NCBI RefSeq assembly: GCF_030815485.1
Contig: NZ_JAUSWV010000002.1
Span: forward strand, 6,944,001 to 7,008,000
DNA: 64,000 nt
Reading direction: 5' to 3'
From: Streptomyces rishiriensis
Lineage (GTDB): Bacteria; Actinomycetota; Actinomycetes; Streptomycetales; Streptomycetaceae
Each line of letters begins with the position of its first letter. The stretch's first letter is position 1. The translations under genes and the position numbers were made by a program. Below, piece after piece: positions 43,286 through 51,193 of the stretch. A model generated the notes under the pieces. It had not been told where the DNA came from and did not search any database. It worked only from the letters and a program-made list of their open reading frames with translations.

Positions 43286-44275
43286 ATGTCCGTCACCGCT
43301 CGTGCGTTCTGGGTCAGCTCTCCGGGCGAGGGGGAGATCCGCGAGGTCGTCGTCCCCGACCCCGCCGAGGACGAGGTGCTGGTGCGCTCGTCGTGGTCCG
43401 GCGTCAGCCGTGGCACGGAGACCCTCGTGTTCCGCGGCGGGGTGCCCGAGAGTCAGCGTGCGGCGATGCGCGCGCCGTTCCAGGAGGGCGACTTCCCGGC
43501 GCCCGTGAAGTACGGCTACCTCAACGTCGGAGTGGTGGAGAGGGGACCGGCGGCGCTGGTCGGGCGCACGGTCTTCTGCCTCTACCCGCACCAGACGCGG
43601 TTCGTCGTCCCGGCGGCGGCGGTGACCGTCGTACCGGACTCGGTGCCCGCACCGCGGGCCGTCCTCGCCGGCACCGTCGAGACGGCCGTCAACGCGCTCT
43701 GGGACGCGGCGCCGCTGGTCGGCGACCGGATCGCGGTGGTCGGCGGGGGCATGGTCGGCTGCTCGGTGGCCGCGCTGCTCGCCCGCTTCCCCGGCGTCCG
43801 CGTGCAACTGGTGGACGCCGACCCGGCGCGGGCCAAGGTCGCCGAGGCCCTCGGTGTCGACTTCGCCGCTCCCGAGGACGCGCGCGACGGTCTGGACCTC
43901 GTCGTGCACGCCAGCGCCACCGAGCAGGGGCTCGCGCGTTCCCTGGAGCTGCTGTCCGCCGAGGGCACCGTCCTCGAACTGAGCTGGTACGGCGACCGGA
44001 AGGTCTCCCTCCCGCTCGGCGAGGACTTCCACTCCCGGCGGCTGGTCATCCGCAGCAGCCAGGTCGGCACCGTCTCCCCGGCCCGCCGCGCCAGCCGGAC
44101 GTACGCCGACCGGCTGGCGCTCGCCCTGGAGCTGCTGGCCGACCCGGCGCTCGACGCCCTCGTCACCGGAGACAGCGCATTCGAGGAGCTGCCGGAGGTG
44201 ATGCCGAAGCTCGCGTCGGGCGAGATTCCGGCCCTGTGTCACCGCGTCAGGTACGAGCCGGAGCGCCTGACCTGA
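43286..44275 (+). CDS. BchC-like MDR-family dehydrogenase
   Basis: The protein has 329 residues and is a medium-chain dehydrogenase/reductase. Markers are SGVSRGTETLVFRG, PAPVKYGYLNVGVVE and the NAD-binding loop VVGGGMVGCSVAALL. The usual structural and catalytic zinc cysteines of alcohol dehydrogenases are absent, as in BchC-type relatives, so it may act without zinc. The start ATG 43286 is preferred over ATG 43280 because AGGAGA ends at 43279. It would oxidise a hydroxyl or reduce a ketone on the cluster's product. It is followed after 113 bases by the 6-PTPS homologue, in the same direction. Confidence 0.82.
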   Translation: MSVTARAFWVSSPGEGEIREVVVPDPAEDEVLVRSSWSGVSRGTETLVFRGGVPESQRAAMRAPFQEGDFPAPVKYGYLNVGVVERGPAALVGRTVFCLYPHQTRFVVPAAAVTVVPDSVPAPRAVLAGTVETAVNALWDAAPLVGDRIAVVGGGMVGCSVAALLARFPGVRVQLVDADPARAKVAEALGVDFAAPEDARDGLDLVVHASATEQGLARSLELLSAEGTVLELSWYGDRKVSLPLGEDFHSRRLVIRSSQVGTVSPARRASRTYADRLALALELLADPALDALVTGDSAFEELPEVMPKLASGEIPALCHRVRYEPERLT

Positions 44276-44388
44276 GAAAAGAGTGAGATCGGGCTGAACA
44301 AGGGGAAGTGAAGGTCCGTACTACACGGCATCCCCCGGGCGGCCAACGGCCGGGGGGAGCAGAGGCGCCGCACCTGGAGGGTCGTCCG

Positions 44389-44787
44389 TTGTTCAGTGTC
44401 ACCGTCCGCGATCACATCATGATCGCCCACAGCTTCCGCGGCGAGGTCTTCGGACCCGCGCAGCGCCTGCACGGAGCGACGTTCCTCGTGGACGCCACTT
44501 TCCGCCGCGAGCAGCTGGACGACGACAACATCGTCGTCGACATCGGGCTGGCCACGCAGGAGCTCGGCGCCGTGGTCAGCGAGCTGAACTACCGCAACCT
44601 CGACAACGAGCCCGACTTCGCCGGGGTCAACACCTCGACCGAGTTCCTGGCGAAGGTCGTCGCGGACCGGCTCGCGGAGCGGATCCACAAGGGCGCGCTC
44701 GGCGAGGGCGCCCGGGGCATCGCCGCCATCGCCGTCAGCCTGCACGAGTCGCACGTCGCCTGGGCGAGTTACGAGCGTGCGCTGTGA
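44389..44787 (+). CDS. 6-pyruvoyl-tetrahydropterin synthase homologue with degenerate active site
   Basis: The protein has 132 residues, the length of QueD/PTPS. The fold is recognisable from MIAHSF, RLHGATF, GVNTSTEFLA and the terminal HESHVAWASYE. However, the second zinc ligand of the HxH pair is Ala (LHGAT), the catalytic Cys region has no Cys, and the Asp-His pair of LDHxxLN reads LNYRNLD. Normal PTPS or carboxytetrahydropterin chemistry is therefore unlikely; a binding or altered lyase role is possible. TTG 44389 is chosen for its GGAGGG eight bases upstream, a rare start codon. It overlaps the glycosyltransferase by four bases (GTGA). Confidence 0.82.
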   Translation: MFSVTVRDHIMIAHSFRGEVFGPAQRLHGATFLVDATFRREQLDDDNIVVDIGLATQELGAVVSELNYRNLDNEPDFAGVNTSTEFLAKVVADRLAERIHKGALGEGARGIAAIAVSLHESHVAWASYERAL

Positions 44788-45980
44788 CCGACGTGACCAT
44801 GGAGAAGGCCGCCGTGGCCAAGGCCCCGCTGGCGTACGTGCCCGCGCAGGCCACGCTTCCCAAGATCGGCGGGATCATCCCCATGTCCCTGCGTTCCGTG
44901 CAGTTCGTGATGCCGGGCGGTGTCGACGACCCGGCGAACCCGAGCGGCGGCAATGCTTACGACCGGCGCCTGTGCCTGGATCTGCCCGGCTTCGGCTGGC
45001 AGGTGCACAAGCACCGGGTGTCCGGGTCCTGGCCCCGCCCGGAGGCGGCCGCCCGCGCGGAACTGGCGCGGACGCTGCGTGAGTTCCCCGACGGCACGGT
45101 CGTCCTCCTCGACGGAATCGTGGCCTGCGGGGTGCCGGAGATCATCGCCCCCGAGGCGGAGCGGCTGCGGCTCGCCGTCCTCGTCCACCTCCCGCTGGGC
45201 GACGAGCGGGGTCTCGCGCCCGAGGTGGCGGCCGAGCTCGACGCCAAGGAGCGGGAGGTGCTGCGGGCCGTCCCCGCGGTGATCGCCACCAGCGACTGGG
45301 CGGTCCGCCGTCTCGTCTCCCACCACGGGCTCGCCCCCGACCGGGTCCATGTCGCCGCCCCCGGCGCGGACATCGCCCCCCTCGCCTCCGGCACCGACGG
45401 CGTCTCGCGCCTGCTGTGCGTGGCAGCCGTCACCCCGCGCAAGGGCCAGCACCGGCTGGTGGAGGCGCTGGCCGCGGCGAGGGACCTGCCGTGGAGCTGC
45501 GTGTGCGTGGGCGGACTCGGGCAGGACCCGGAGTACGTCGCCCATCTGCGCGGCCTGATCGCCGAGTACGGCCTACAGGACCGGCTGGAGCTGGCGGGAC
45601 CGAAGACCGGCGCCGACCTCGACGCCGCCTATGCCTCCGCCGACCTGATGGTCCTCACCTCCTACGCGGAGACGTACGGCATGGCCGTCACCGAGGCGCT
45701 CGCCCGCGGCATCCCCGTCCTCGCGACGGACGTCGGCGGGCTGCCGGAGGCGGTCGGCCGCGCCCCCGACGGCGGTGTCCCCGGCATTCTCGTCCCGCCG
45801 GAGGACCCGGCCGCCCTCGCGGTCGAGCTGCGCGGCTGGTTCGGCGAGGCAGACGTACGACGTCGTCTCAAGGCCGCCGCGCGGGGCCGCCGGGCGGCCC
45901 TGAACGGCTGGGCGACCACCGCCCAGAGCCTGGCCGGTGTCCTCGGCCGGCTTCCCGGCGACCCCCGGAGGGCGGCATGA
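44784..45980 (+). CDS. GT4-family glycosyltransferase
   Basis: The protein has 398 residues and is a GT-B fold retaining transferase. The C-terminal half has the nucleotide-sugar site: CVAAVTPRKGQHRLVEAL, then SYAETYGMAVTEALARG with the EX7E glutamates, and PVLATDVGGLPEAV. It would transfer a sugar to the cluster's intermediate at the cytoplasmic face. GTG 44784 couples it to the PTPS homologue. The stop overlaps the methyltransferase ATG (ATGA). The acceptor is unknown. Confidence 0.9.
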   Translation: MTDVTMEKAAVAKAPLAYVPAQATLPKIGGIIPMSLRSVQFVMPGGVDDPANPSGGNAYDRRLCLDLPGFGWQVHKHRVSGSWPRPEAAARAELARTLREFPDGTVVLLDGIVACGVPEIIAPEAERLRLAVLVHLPLGDERGLAPEVAAELDAKEREVLRAVPAVIATSDWAVRRLVSHHGLAPDRVHVAAPGADIAPLASGTDGVSRLLCVAAVTPRKGQHRLVEALAAARDLPWSCVCVGGLGQDPEYVAHLRGLIAEYGLQDRLELAGPKTGADLDAAYASADLMVLTSYAETYGMAVTEALARGIPVLATDVGGLPEAVGRAPDGGVPGILVPPEDPAALAVELRGWFGEADVRRRLKAAARGRRAALNGWATTAQSLAGVLGRLPGDPRRAA

Positions 45981-47236
45981 GGAAGACGACGGCGACCCCG
46001 GCCGATCTGGCACGACGCGTGGGCGGCATTCCGGCGCAGCCGGTCCGGAAGGAGGCTGGTTCCGTGGTGGACTCCCTGATCCCCGACGGCGGTTCGGCGG
46101 CACGTGCGGTGGCGCCGGGCCCGGAGTCCGTGACGCGGACGGTGAGTTCCGGTACCGGTACTGGTAACGGTTCCGGCTTCGGGGCGCGTGTCGCGGACGC
46201 GCAATCCGCGGCGCAGGCAGCGACCTCCGGTACGGGCCCGGCTTCCGGTCCGGTACCGCAGCCCGTGGCCGGCGGTGCGGAGTCCCCGGTGGAGCCGGTG
46301 GCTTCCGGTGCCGACGCTGCGGCGGGCGGTGTCATCGCCGGCGCCGGGCCGGTGAGCGGGACCGGCGAACGGCCCACCGTGCGGCTGCGGGACGTCGGTC
46401 CTGACGAGCAGCCCCGTTACGCCCCCGAGTGGCTGGAGCTGCGCGAGCCCGCCGACGCCGCCGCCCGGTCGATGGAGCTGCTGGACCCGCTGCGGATCCG
46501 GCTCGCCAACCTGCCGGGGCGCGGCGGTCTCGCCATCCACGACCTGGGGTGCGGCACCGGCTCGATGGGCCGCTGGCTGGCCCCGCGCCTGGACGGCGCC
46601 CAGCACTGGATCCTGCACGACCGTGACCCCTACCTCCTGCACTTCGCGGCCGTCGCCTCTCCCCGGGCGGCCGCCGACGGCAGCCGGGTCACCGTCGAGA
46701 CACGGCGCGGCGACGTCGCCCGGCTCACCCCGGACGCCCTGCTCGGCGCCTCGCTGGTCACCGCGTCCGCGCTGCTGGACGTCCTCACCCGCGAGGAGGT
46801 CGAGACGCTCGCCGCGGCCTGCGCGGGCGCGGGCTGCCCTGCGCTGCTGACACTGTCGGTCGCCGGACGCATCGAACTCAGCGTGCCCGACCCGCTGGAC
46901 GACGAGATCGCCGCGGCCTTCAACGACCACCAGCGGCGCGGCGGCCTCCTCGGTCCCGACTCGGTGACCGTGGCCTGCGAGGCGTTCGCCGCCCACGGCG
47001 CGACCGTCAAGGTGCACCCGAGCCCGTGGCGGCTCGGCCCCGAGAACGTGGGTCTGACCGCCCAGTGGCTGCGCGGCTGGGTCGGCGCGGCCGTGGAGGA
47101 GCGCCCCGCGCTGGCCGAACGCGCCGAGGCCTATCTGGCCGCCCGGCTCGCCGCCTGCGCCGCGGGTGAACTGCAGGTCACCGTCCACCACAGCGACCTG
47201 CTGGCACTGGCCAGGCCGACGGGCGGGGCGGCCTGA
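45977..47236 (+). CDS. SAM-dependent methyltransferase with a low-complexity N-terminal insert
   Basis: The protein has 419 residues. The class I methyltransferase domain occupies about residues 155-400, with SAM loop IHDLGCGTGSMGRW and the acidic strand LHDRDPYLL. Residues about 30-130 are a Gly/Ser/Ala/Val/Pro-rich low-complexity stretch (units such as SGTGTGNGSGFG and SGTGPASGPVP) absent from ordinary members, encoded by GGT/TCC-rich repeats. ATG 45977 overlaps the glycosyltransferase stop and the TGA shares a base with the flippase ATG, so it is within the operon. It probably O-, N- or C-methylates the cluster product. Confidence 0.85.
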   Translation: MRKTTATPADLARRVGGIPAQPVRKEAGSVVDSLIPDGGSAARAVAPGPESVTRTVSSGTGTGNGSGFGARVADAQSAAQAATSGTGPASGPVPQPVAGGAESPVEPVASGADAAAGGVIAGAGPVSGTGERPTVRLRDVGPDEQPRYAPEWLELREPADAAARSMELLDPLRIRLANLPGRGGLAIHDLGCGTGSMGRWLAPRLDGAQHWILHDRDPYLLHFAAVASPRAAADGSRVTVETRRGDVARLTPDALLGASLVTASALLDVLTREEVETLAAACAGAGCPALLTLSVAGRIELSVPDPLDDEIAAAFNDHQRRGGLLGPDSVTVACEAFAAHGATVKVHPSPWRLGPENVGLTAQWLRGWVGAAVEERPALAERAEAYLAARLAACAAGELQVTVHHSDLLALARPTGGAA

Positions 47237-48609
47237 TGAGCGCGGAGACGGTGAGCCCCCGGGTGACGCCCGCGCCGCCGGCCGTGTGGGCGGAGGGAGC
47301 GGCCAGGGCGGTCGCGCACCGGCCCCCGAGCAGCCCCGCGCCGGCCCGCACCGGCGCCGCCGTGTCCGAGGCCCGTATCGGTGTCGTCGTGACGGAGCCG
47401 CGGGCGGGGAAGTCCTCCCCGCTGCGCGCCCTGCTCGGAAACCGAGCCGTCCGCACGCACTTCGGGACGGTCGCCGCAGTCGTCATCCTCAGCGTGTTGC
47501 TGTGGCGGCTGGGCACCGGCGTCTTCCTGGACGGCCTGCGCCGGATCGACGCGCCGACGCTGCTGGTGGGGCTCGGGATCGGCGCGGTCACCACGGTGTT
47601 CAGCGCCTGGCGGTGGGCGCTGGTGGCCCGCGGGCTGCGCATCCGCCTGCCGCTTCTGCCGGCCGTCACCGACTACTACCGGGCCCTGTTCCTCAACGCT
47701 GCCCTGCCCGGCGGCGTCCTCGGTGACGTGCACCGTGCGGTACGGCACGGGCAGAGCGCCGGTGACGTCGCACGCGGCGTGCGGGCCGTGGTGCTGGAGC
47801 GCACCGCGGGACAGCTCGTGCTGGCCGTCGCAGGCGTAACGGTCCTGCTGACCCTGCCCTCCCCGGTCATGCAGGACGTACGGCACGTGGTCCCGCCGGT
47901 CCTGCTGGTCGGCGTGGGCGCACTCGCCGTCGTCCTCGCCGTGCGGATGAACTCCTCGGCTCCTCGGCGCGGCGGCCGGCTGCGGGCGGGACTGGCCGAG
48001 GCACGCGAGGGACTGCTGTCGCGGCGCAACGGGCCCGGCGTCGCCGTGTCGTCGGCGGTCGTCCTGGCCGGGCACCTCGCGATGTTCGTCGTGGCCGCGC
48101 GAGTCGCCGGCTCCGGCGCCTCCGTCCTCGAGCTGCTGCCGATCGCCTTCCTCGCCCTGCTCGCCATGGGCCTGCCGCTGAACGTCGGCGGCTGGGGCCC
48201 CCGCGAGGGCGTCACCGCCTGGGCGTTCGGCGCCGCCGGGCTCGGTGCGAGCACCGGTCTCGCGGTCGCCGTCGTGTACGGCGTGCTCAGCTTCGTGGCG
48301 GCGCTGCCGGGGGCGGTCGTGCTGGTCGTCCGCTGGTACGCGGGGCTGCGGGCCGGGGCCGCCGGAAAGACGGGCCCCGGGGTCGACGAGCGGTGTCACG
48401 ACGACGTCGGGGCACCCGCTCCGAAGTCGTCAGCGGCGTCGGACTCACCCGTCGCGGCGATACGGGATTCGGTTCCCGAAGCCGCCGGAGAACCCGCGGA
48501 CAGCAAGGAGAAATACGCGCCGAAGGAATCCGCAAGGCTCGCCAGGAGTTCCTTCCCCTTTTCCGCGGACCCCAGGGAAGGACGGCCGATGACGCCCGAA
48601 TCGGTATAG
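47236..48609 (+). CDS. Lysylphosphatidylglycerol-synthase/flippase-like membrane protein
   Basis: The protein has 457 residues. A 75-residue disordered N-terminus precedes about eight membrane segments of the UPF0104/LPG-synthase transmembrane family, with FSAWRWALVARGL, NAALPGGVLGDVHRA and GLPLNVGGWGPREG typical. Members move or modify lipid-linked substrates. The last 70 residues (from about 48396) read antisense through the end of the creatininase gene and look unlike membrane protein, suggesting the original stop was lost. The start shares a base with the methyltransferase stop (TGATG). Confidence 0.85.
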   Translation: MSAETVSPRVTPAPPAVWAEGAARAVAHRPPSSPAPARTGAAVSEARIGVVVTEPRAGKSSPLRALLGNRAVRTHFGTVAAVVILSVLLWRLGTGVFLDGLRRIDAPTLLVGLGIGAVTTVFSAWRWALVARGLRIRLPLLPAVTDYYRALFLNAALPGGVLGDVHRAVRHGQSAGDVARGVRAVVLERTAGQLVLAVAGVTVLLTLPSPVMQDVRHVVPPVLLVGVGALAVVLAVRMNSSAPRRGGRLRAGLAEAREGLLSRRNGPGVAVSSAVVLAGHLAMFVVAARVAGSGASVLELLPIAFLALLAMGLPLNVGGWGPREGVTAWAFGAAGLGASTGLAVAVVYGVLSFVAALPGAVVLVVRWYAGLRAGAAGKTGPGVDERCHDDVGAPAPKSSAASDSPVAAIRDSVPEAAGEPADSKEKYAPKESARLARSSFPFSADPREGRPMTPESV

Positions 48610-49241
48610 GCGGACATTCCCAGCGTGAGCAGATGACGGCGGTCGTCCGCGACGAAATCGGCCGACTCGTAACCGGGCCGGACGACTTCGGGGTGGGCAT
48701 GCAGCAGGATCGAGGTCTCGATCTCCCCGGCGTGCATGTCGGTGAGCAGCGAGGTCGACACCCCGGACCGCTCCAGCGCCGCCTCCCAGTCCTCCGCGGA
48801 CGGGAAGAGCGCCATCCGCTCACCTGCGGCGGAGGACTCCTGGACGACGTTGCCCAGGACGTAGTTCCCGCCGTGTCCGTTGACCAGCACCAAGGCCTCG
48901 ACGCCCGAGCGGCGCAGCGACGCCGCTATGTCCCGTACCACCGCGTGAAGGGTCACGGAGGAGATGCTGACGGTTCCCGGCCAGGCGGCGTGCTCGTGCG
49001 AGCAGGCGATGGTCACCGGCGGGAGGAGGTGTACCGGGTACGCCCCGGCGATCTCCCGGGCGATGGCACAGGCGACCAGTGTGTCGGTGGCCAACGGCAG
49101 GTACGGTCCGTGCTGTTCAAAGCTTCCGACGGGCAGGACCGCCACCTGCGTCGCGACGCCGGCGCCCCGGGTGCGTACGTCTTCGGACGTGTCCGTCGGC
49201 ACCGTTCCGTACGCCGCCGACCGTATTTCCGAACCACTCAT
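48396..49241 (-). CDS. Creatininase-family amidohydrolase (ArfB/MftE-like)
   Basis: The protein has 281 residues. Metal ligands of the family are visible: E42 and H44 in SFEQHGP, D53 in ATDT, H123 in NGHGGN and E173 in HAGEIE. Creatininase-family enzymes cut small amides; ArfB removes the formyl group from the formamidopyrimidine made by archaeal GTP cyclohydrolase III. Divergent transcription only 38 bases from a GTP cyclohydrolase II predicted to make that same formamide supports an ArfB-like role. ATG 49241 follows GGGAAG. The last 214 bases overlap the convergent flippase gene. Confidence 0.87.
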   Translation of the reverse strand: MSGSEIRSAAYGTVPTDTSEDVRTRGAGVATQVAVLPVGSFEQHGPYLPLATDTLVACAIAREIAGAYPVHLLPPVTIACSHEHAAWPGTVSISSVTLHAVVRDIAASLRRSGVEALVLVNGHGGNYVLGNVVQESSAAGERMALFPSAEDWEAALERSGVSTSLLTDMHAGEIETSILLHAHPEVVRPGYESADFVADDRRHLLTLGMSAYTDSGVIGRPSLGSAEKGKELLASLADSFGAYFSLLSAGSPAASGTESRIAATGESDAADDFGAGAPTSS

Positions 49242-49279
49242 TTCTTCCCGGCCCTTCGTCTCTGCTTAGGAACCAGATC

Positions 49280-49939
49280 ATGACAGAAAAAATTGGCGTA
49301 CTCGGCACGAAGACCCCGCAGCGCACCGGTGTGGAACGCGTGGTGAATGCGCCCCTGCCCACCGTGTACGGGAAATTCCAGGCGGTCGGTTACATGGACC
49401 ACGACCGCGGTGACGAGCAAGTGGCTCTGGTCTACGGCGAGATCGGCACCGAGAACGTGCTGACCCGGCTGCACTCGGAGTGCCTGACCGGCGACGCGTT
49501 CGGCTCCCAGCACTGCGAGTGCGGCGACCAGCTGGCGTCCGCGCTGCGGGCGGTCGTCGCCGAGGGCCGCGGCATAGTCGTCTATCTGCGCGGGCACGAG
49601 GGCCGGGGCATCGGGCTGCTCGGGAAGCTGCGGGCGATGGCGCTGCAGGCGGAGGGACTGGACACCGTCGAGGCGAACGTCGCGCTGGGCTTCCCGGTCG
49701 ACGCCCGCGACTACAAGGTGGCCGCCGACATCCTGCGCGACCTGGGCGTCGAATCCGTCCGCCTGATGTCGAACAACCCGCGCAAGCGCGAGGCGCTGGT
49801 GGACAACGGCATCAGGGTCGCCGAAGAGGTTCCGCTGCTGATCGAGCCGTGCGAGAACAACATCACCTATCTGCGCACCAAGCGGGAGCGCCTGGACCAC
49901 CGGCTGCCCCACCTGGACGCGGTGGCCCACTGGTCCTGA
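49280..49939 (+). CDS. ribA: GTP cyclohydrolase II, FAPy-forming Met120 variant
   Basis: The protein has 219 residues. Zinc ligands are C68, C79 and C81 (SECLT, QHCECGDQL); the GTP-binding segment is RGHEGRGIGL. The position of the catalytic Tyr (KIRAYALQ in E. coli RibA) is Met120 here (KLRAMALQ). I recall that S. coelicolor SCO6655 carries the same Met120, stops at the formylated pyrimidine (FAPy nucleotide), and regains normal activity with Tyr. There is no RibB domain and no other riboflavin gene nearby, so this is not the housekeeping copy. ATG 49280 follows AGGA. It is divergent from the creatininase gene. Confidence 0.9.
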   Translation: MTEKIGVLGTKTPQRTGVERVVNAPLPTVYGKFQAVGYMDHDRGDEQVALVYGEIGTENVLTRLHSECLTGDAFGSQHCECGDQLASALRAVVAEGRGIVVYLRGHEGRGIGLLGKLRAMALQAEGLDTVEANVALGFPVDARDYKVAADILRDLGVESVRLMSNNPRKREALVDNGIRVAEEVPLLIEPCENNITYLRTKRERLDHRLPHLDAVAHWS

Positions 49940-50047
49940 TCGGGTTCGGCACCGCCGCCCCCGTGGGTAGGGATCACGGCGGCCATGGCGTACGACAGCC
50001 CCGGCCCCGGCGTACGGGCCGGTGCCGCCGTGACAAGGAGCCGCTCG

Positions 50048-51193
50048 GTGAACACGCATGCTTCGGTGGTCGTCATCGGCGGCGGGGTGATGGGCACGAG
50101 CATCGCCTGTCACCTCGCCGCCGCCGGCGTCCGTGACGTCCTGCTGGTGGAGCGCGACGAACTCGCCGCGGGCTCGACCTCCAAAGCCGCCGGCGGGGTG
50201 CGCGCCCAGTTCTCCGACGAGCTGAACATCCGGCTCGGGGCCCGCAGTCTGGAGAGCTTCGGGCGGTTCGAGGAGGAGACCGGCTACGACATCGGGCTGC
50301 GGCGCGTCGGCTACCTCTTCCTGCTGTCCACGCCCGAGGAGGTGGCCTCCTTCGAGGCGGGCGTGCGGCTCCAGAACGCGCTCGGGGTGCCCAGCCGCAT
50401 GATCGATCCGGCCGAGGCGCGGCGCCTCTCCCCGCTGATCCGCACCGACGGGTTACTCGCGGCCGCGTTCTCGCCGGACGACGGGCACTGCACCCCGGAG
50501 GCCGTCGTCCACGGGTACGCGGCCGCCGCCCGCCGGCACGGGGCACGCATCCTGCGGCACACCGCGGTCACCGGCATCGAACGGCGGGGCGACACGATCA
50601 CCGCCGTGCGGACCACCCTCGGCCGCATCACCACCGACACCGTCGTCTGCGCGGCCGGCGCCTGGTCCAGGGCCGTCGGCGCGATGGCCGGCGTGGAGCT
50701 CCCGGTGCAGCCGCTGCGCCGCCAGATCGCGGTCACCGAACCGGTCCCCGGCCTGCCGCCCGACCTTCCCATGACCATCGACTTCACCAGCAGCCTCTAC
50801 TTCCACGGCGAGGGCCCCGGTCTGCTCGTCGGCATGTCCGACCCCGACGAACGGCCGGGCTTCGCCACCGACACCCACGACCGGTGGATCCCCCGCCTCG
50901 CCGCGGCCATGGAACGCCGCGCCCCCGCCCTGCTCGACCTGCGCCGCACGGGTGGCTGGGCAGGGCTGTACGAGGTCACCCCGGACCACAACGCACTGAT
51001 CGGCGAGGCGTCTTCGGTATCCCGTTTTCTGTATGCGACGGGTTTCTCCGGTCATGGCTTCCTCCAGGGTCCGGCCGTCGGCGAGGTCGTCCGCGACCTG
51101 ATTCTCGGCCGCGTACCCTTCGTGGACGTCACCCCCCTGAGCGCCGACCGTTTCGCGGCCGACGCCCCGCGTCCGGAGGTCAACCGCGTATGA
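50048..51193 (+). CDS. FAD-dependent amino acid oxidase (DAO/sarcosine-oxidase family), with a TTA codon
   Basis: The protein has 381 residues. The FAD loop is VVVIGGGVMGTSIACHL at the N-terminus, KAAGGVRAQFSDELN is the family's second conserved block, and the C-terminal FSGHGFLQGPAVGE closes the flavin site. Substrates of relatives are glycine, sarcosine, proline or pipecolate. The saccharopine dehydrogenases downstream make pipecolate/piperideine carboxylate likely, by inference. Codon 136 is TTA (50453-50455), so translation should need the bldA tRNA. GTG 50048 follows AAGGAG by eight bases. The stop overlaps the next gene (ATGA). Confidence 0.85.
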   Translation: MNTHASVVVIGGGVMGTSIACHLAAAGVRDVLLVERDELAAGSTSKAAGGVRAQFSDELNIRLGARSLESFGRFEEETGYDIGLRRVGYLFLLSTPEEVASFEAGVRLQNALGVPSRMIDPAEARRLSPLIRTDGLLAAAFSPDDGHCTPEAVVHGYAAAARRHGARILRHTAVTGIERRGDTITAVRTTLGRITTDTVVCAAGAWSRAVGAMAGVELPVQPLRRQIAVTEPVPGLPPDLPMTIDFTSSLYFHGEGPGLLVGMSDPDERPGFATDTHDRWIPRLAAAMERRAPALLDLRRTGGWAGLYEVTPDHNALIGEASSVSRFLYATGFSGHGFLQGPAVGEVVRDLILGRVPFVDVTPLSADRFAADAPRPEVNRV

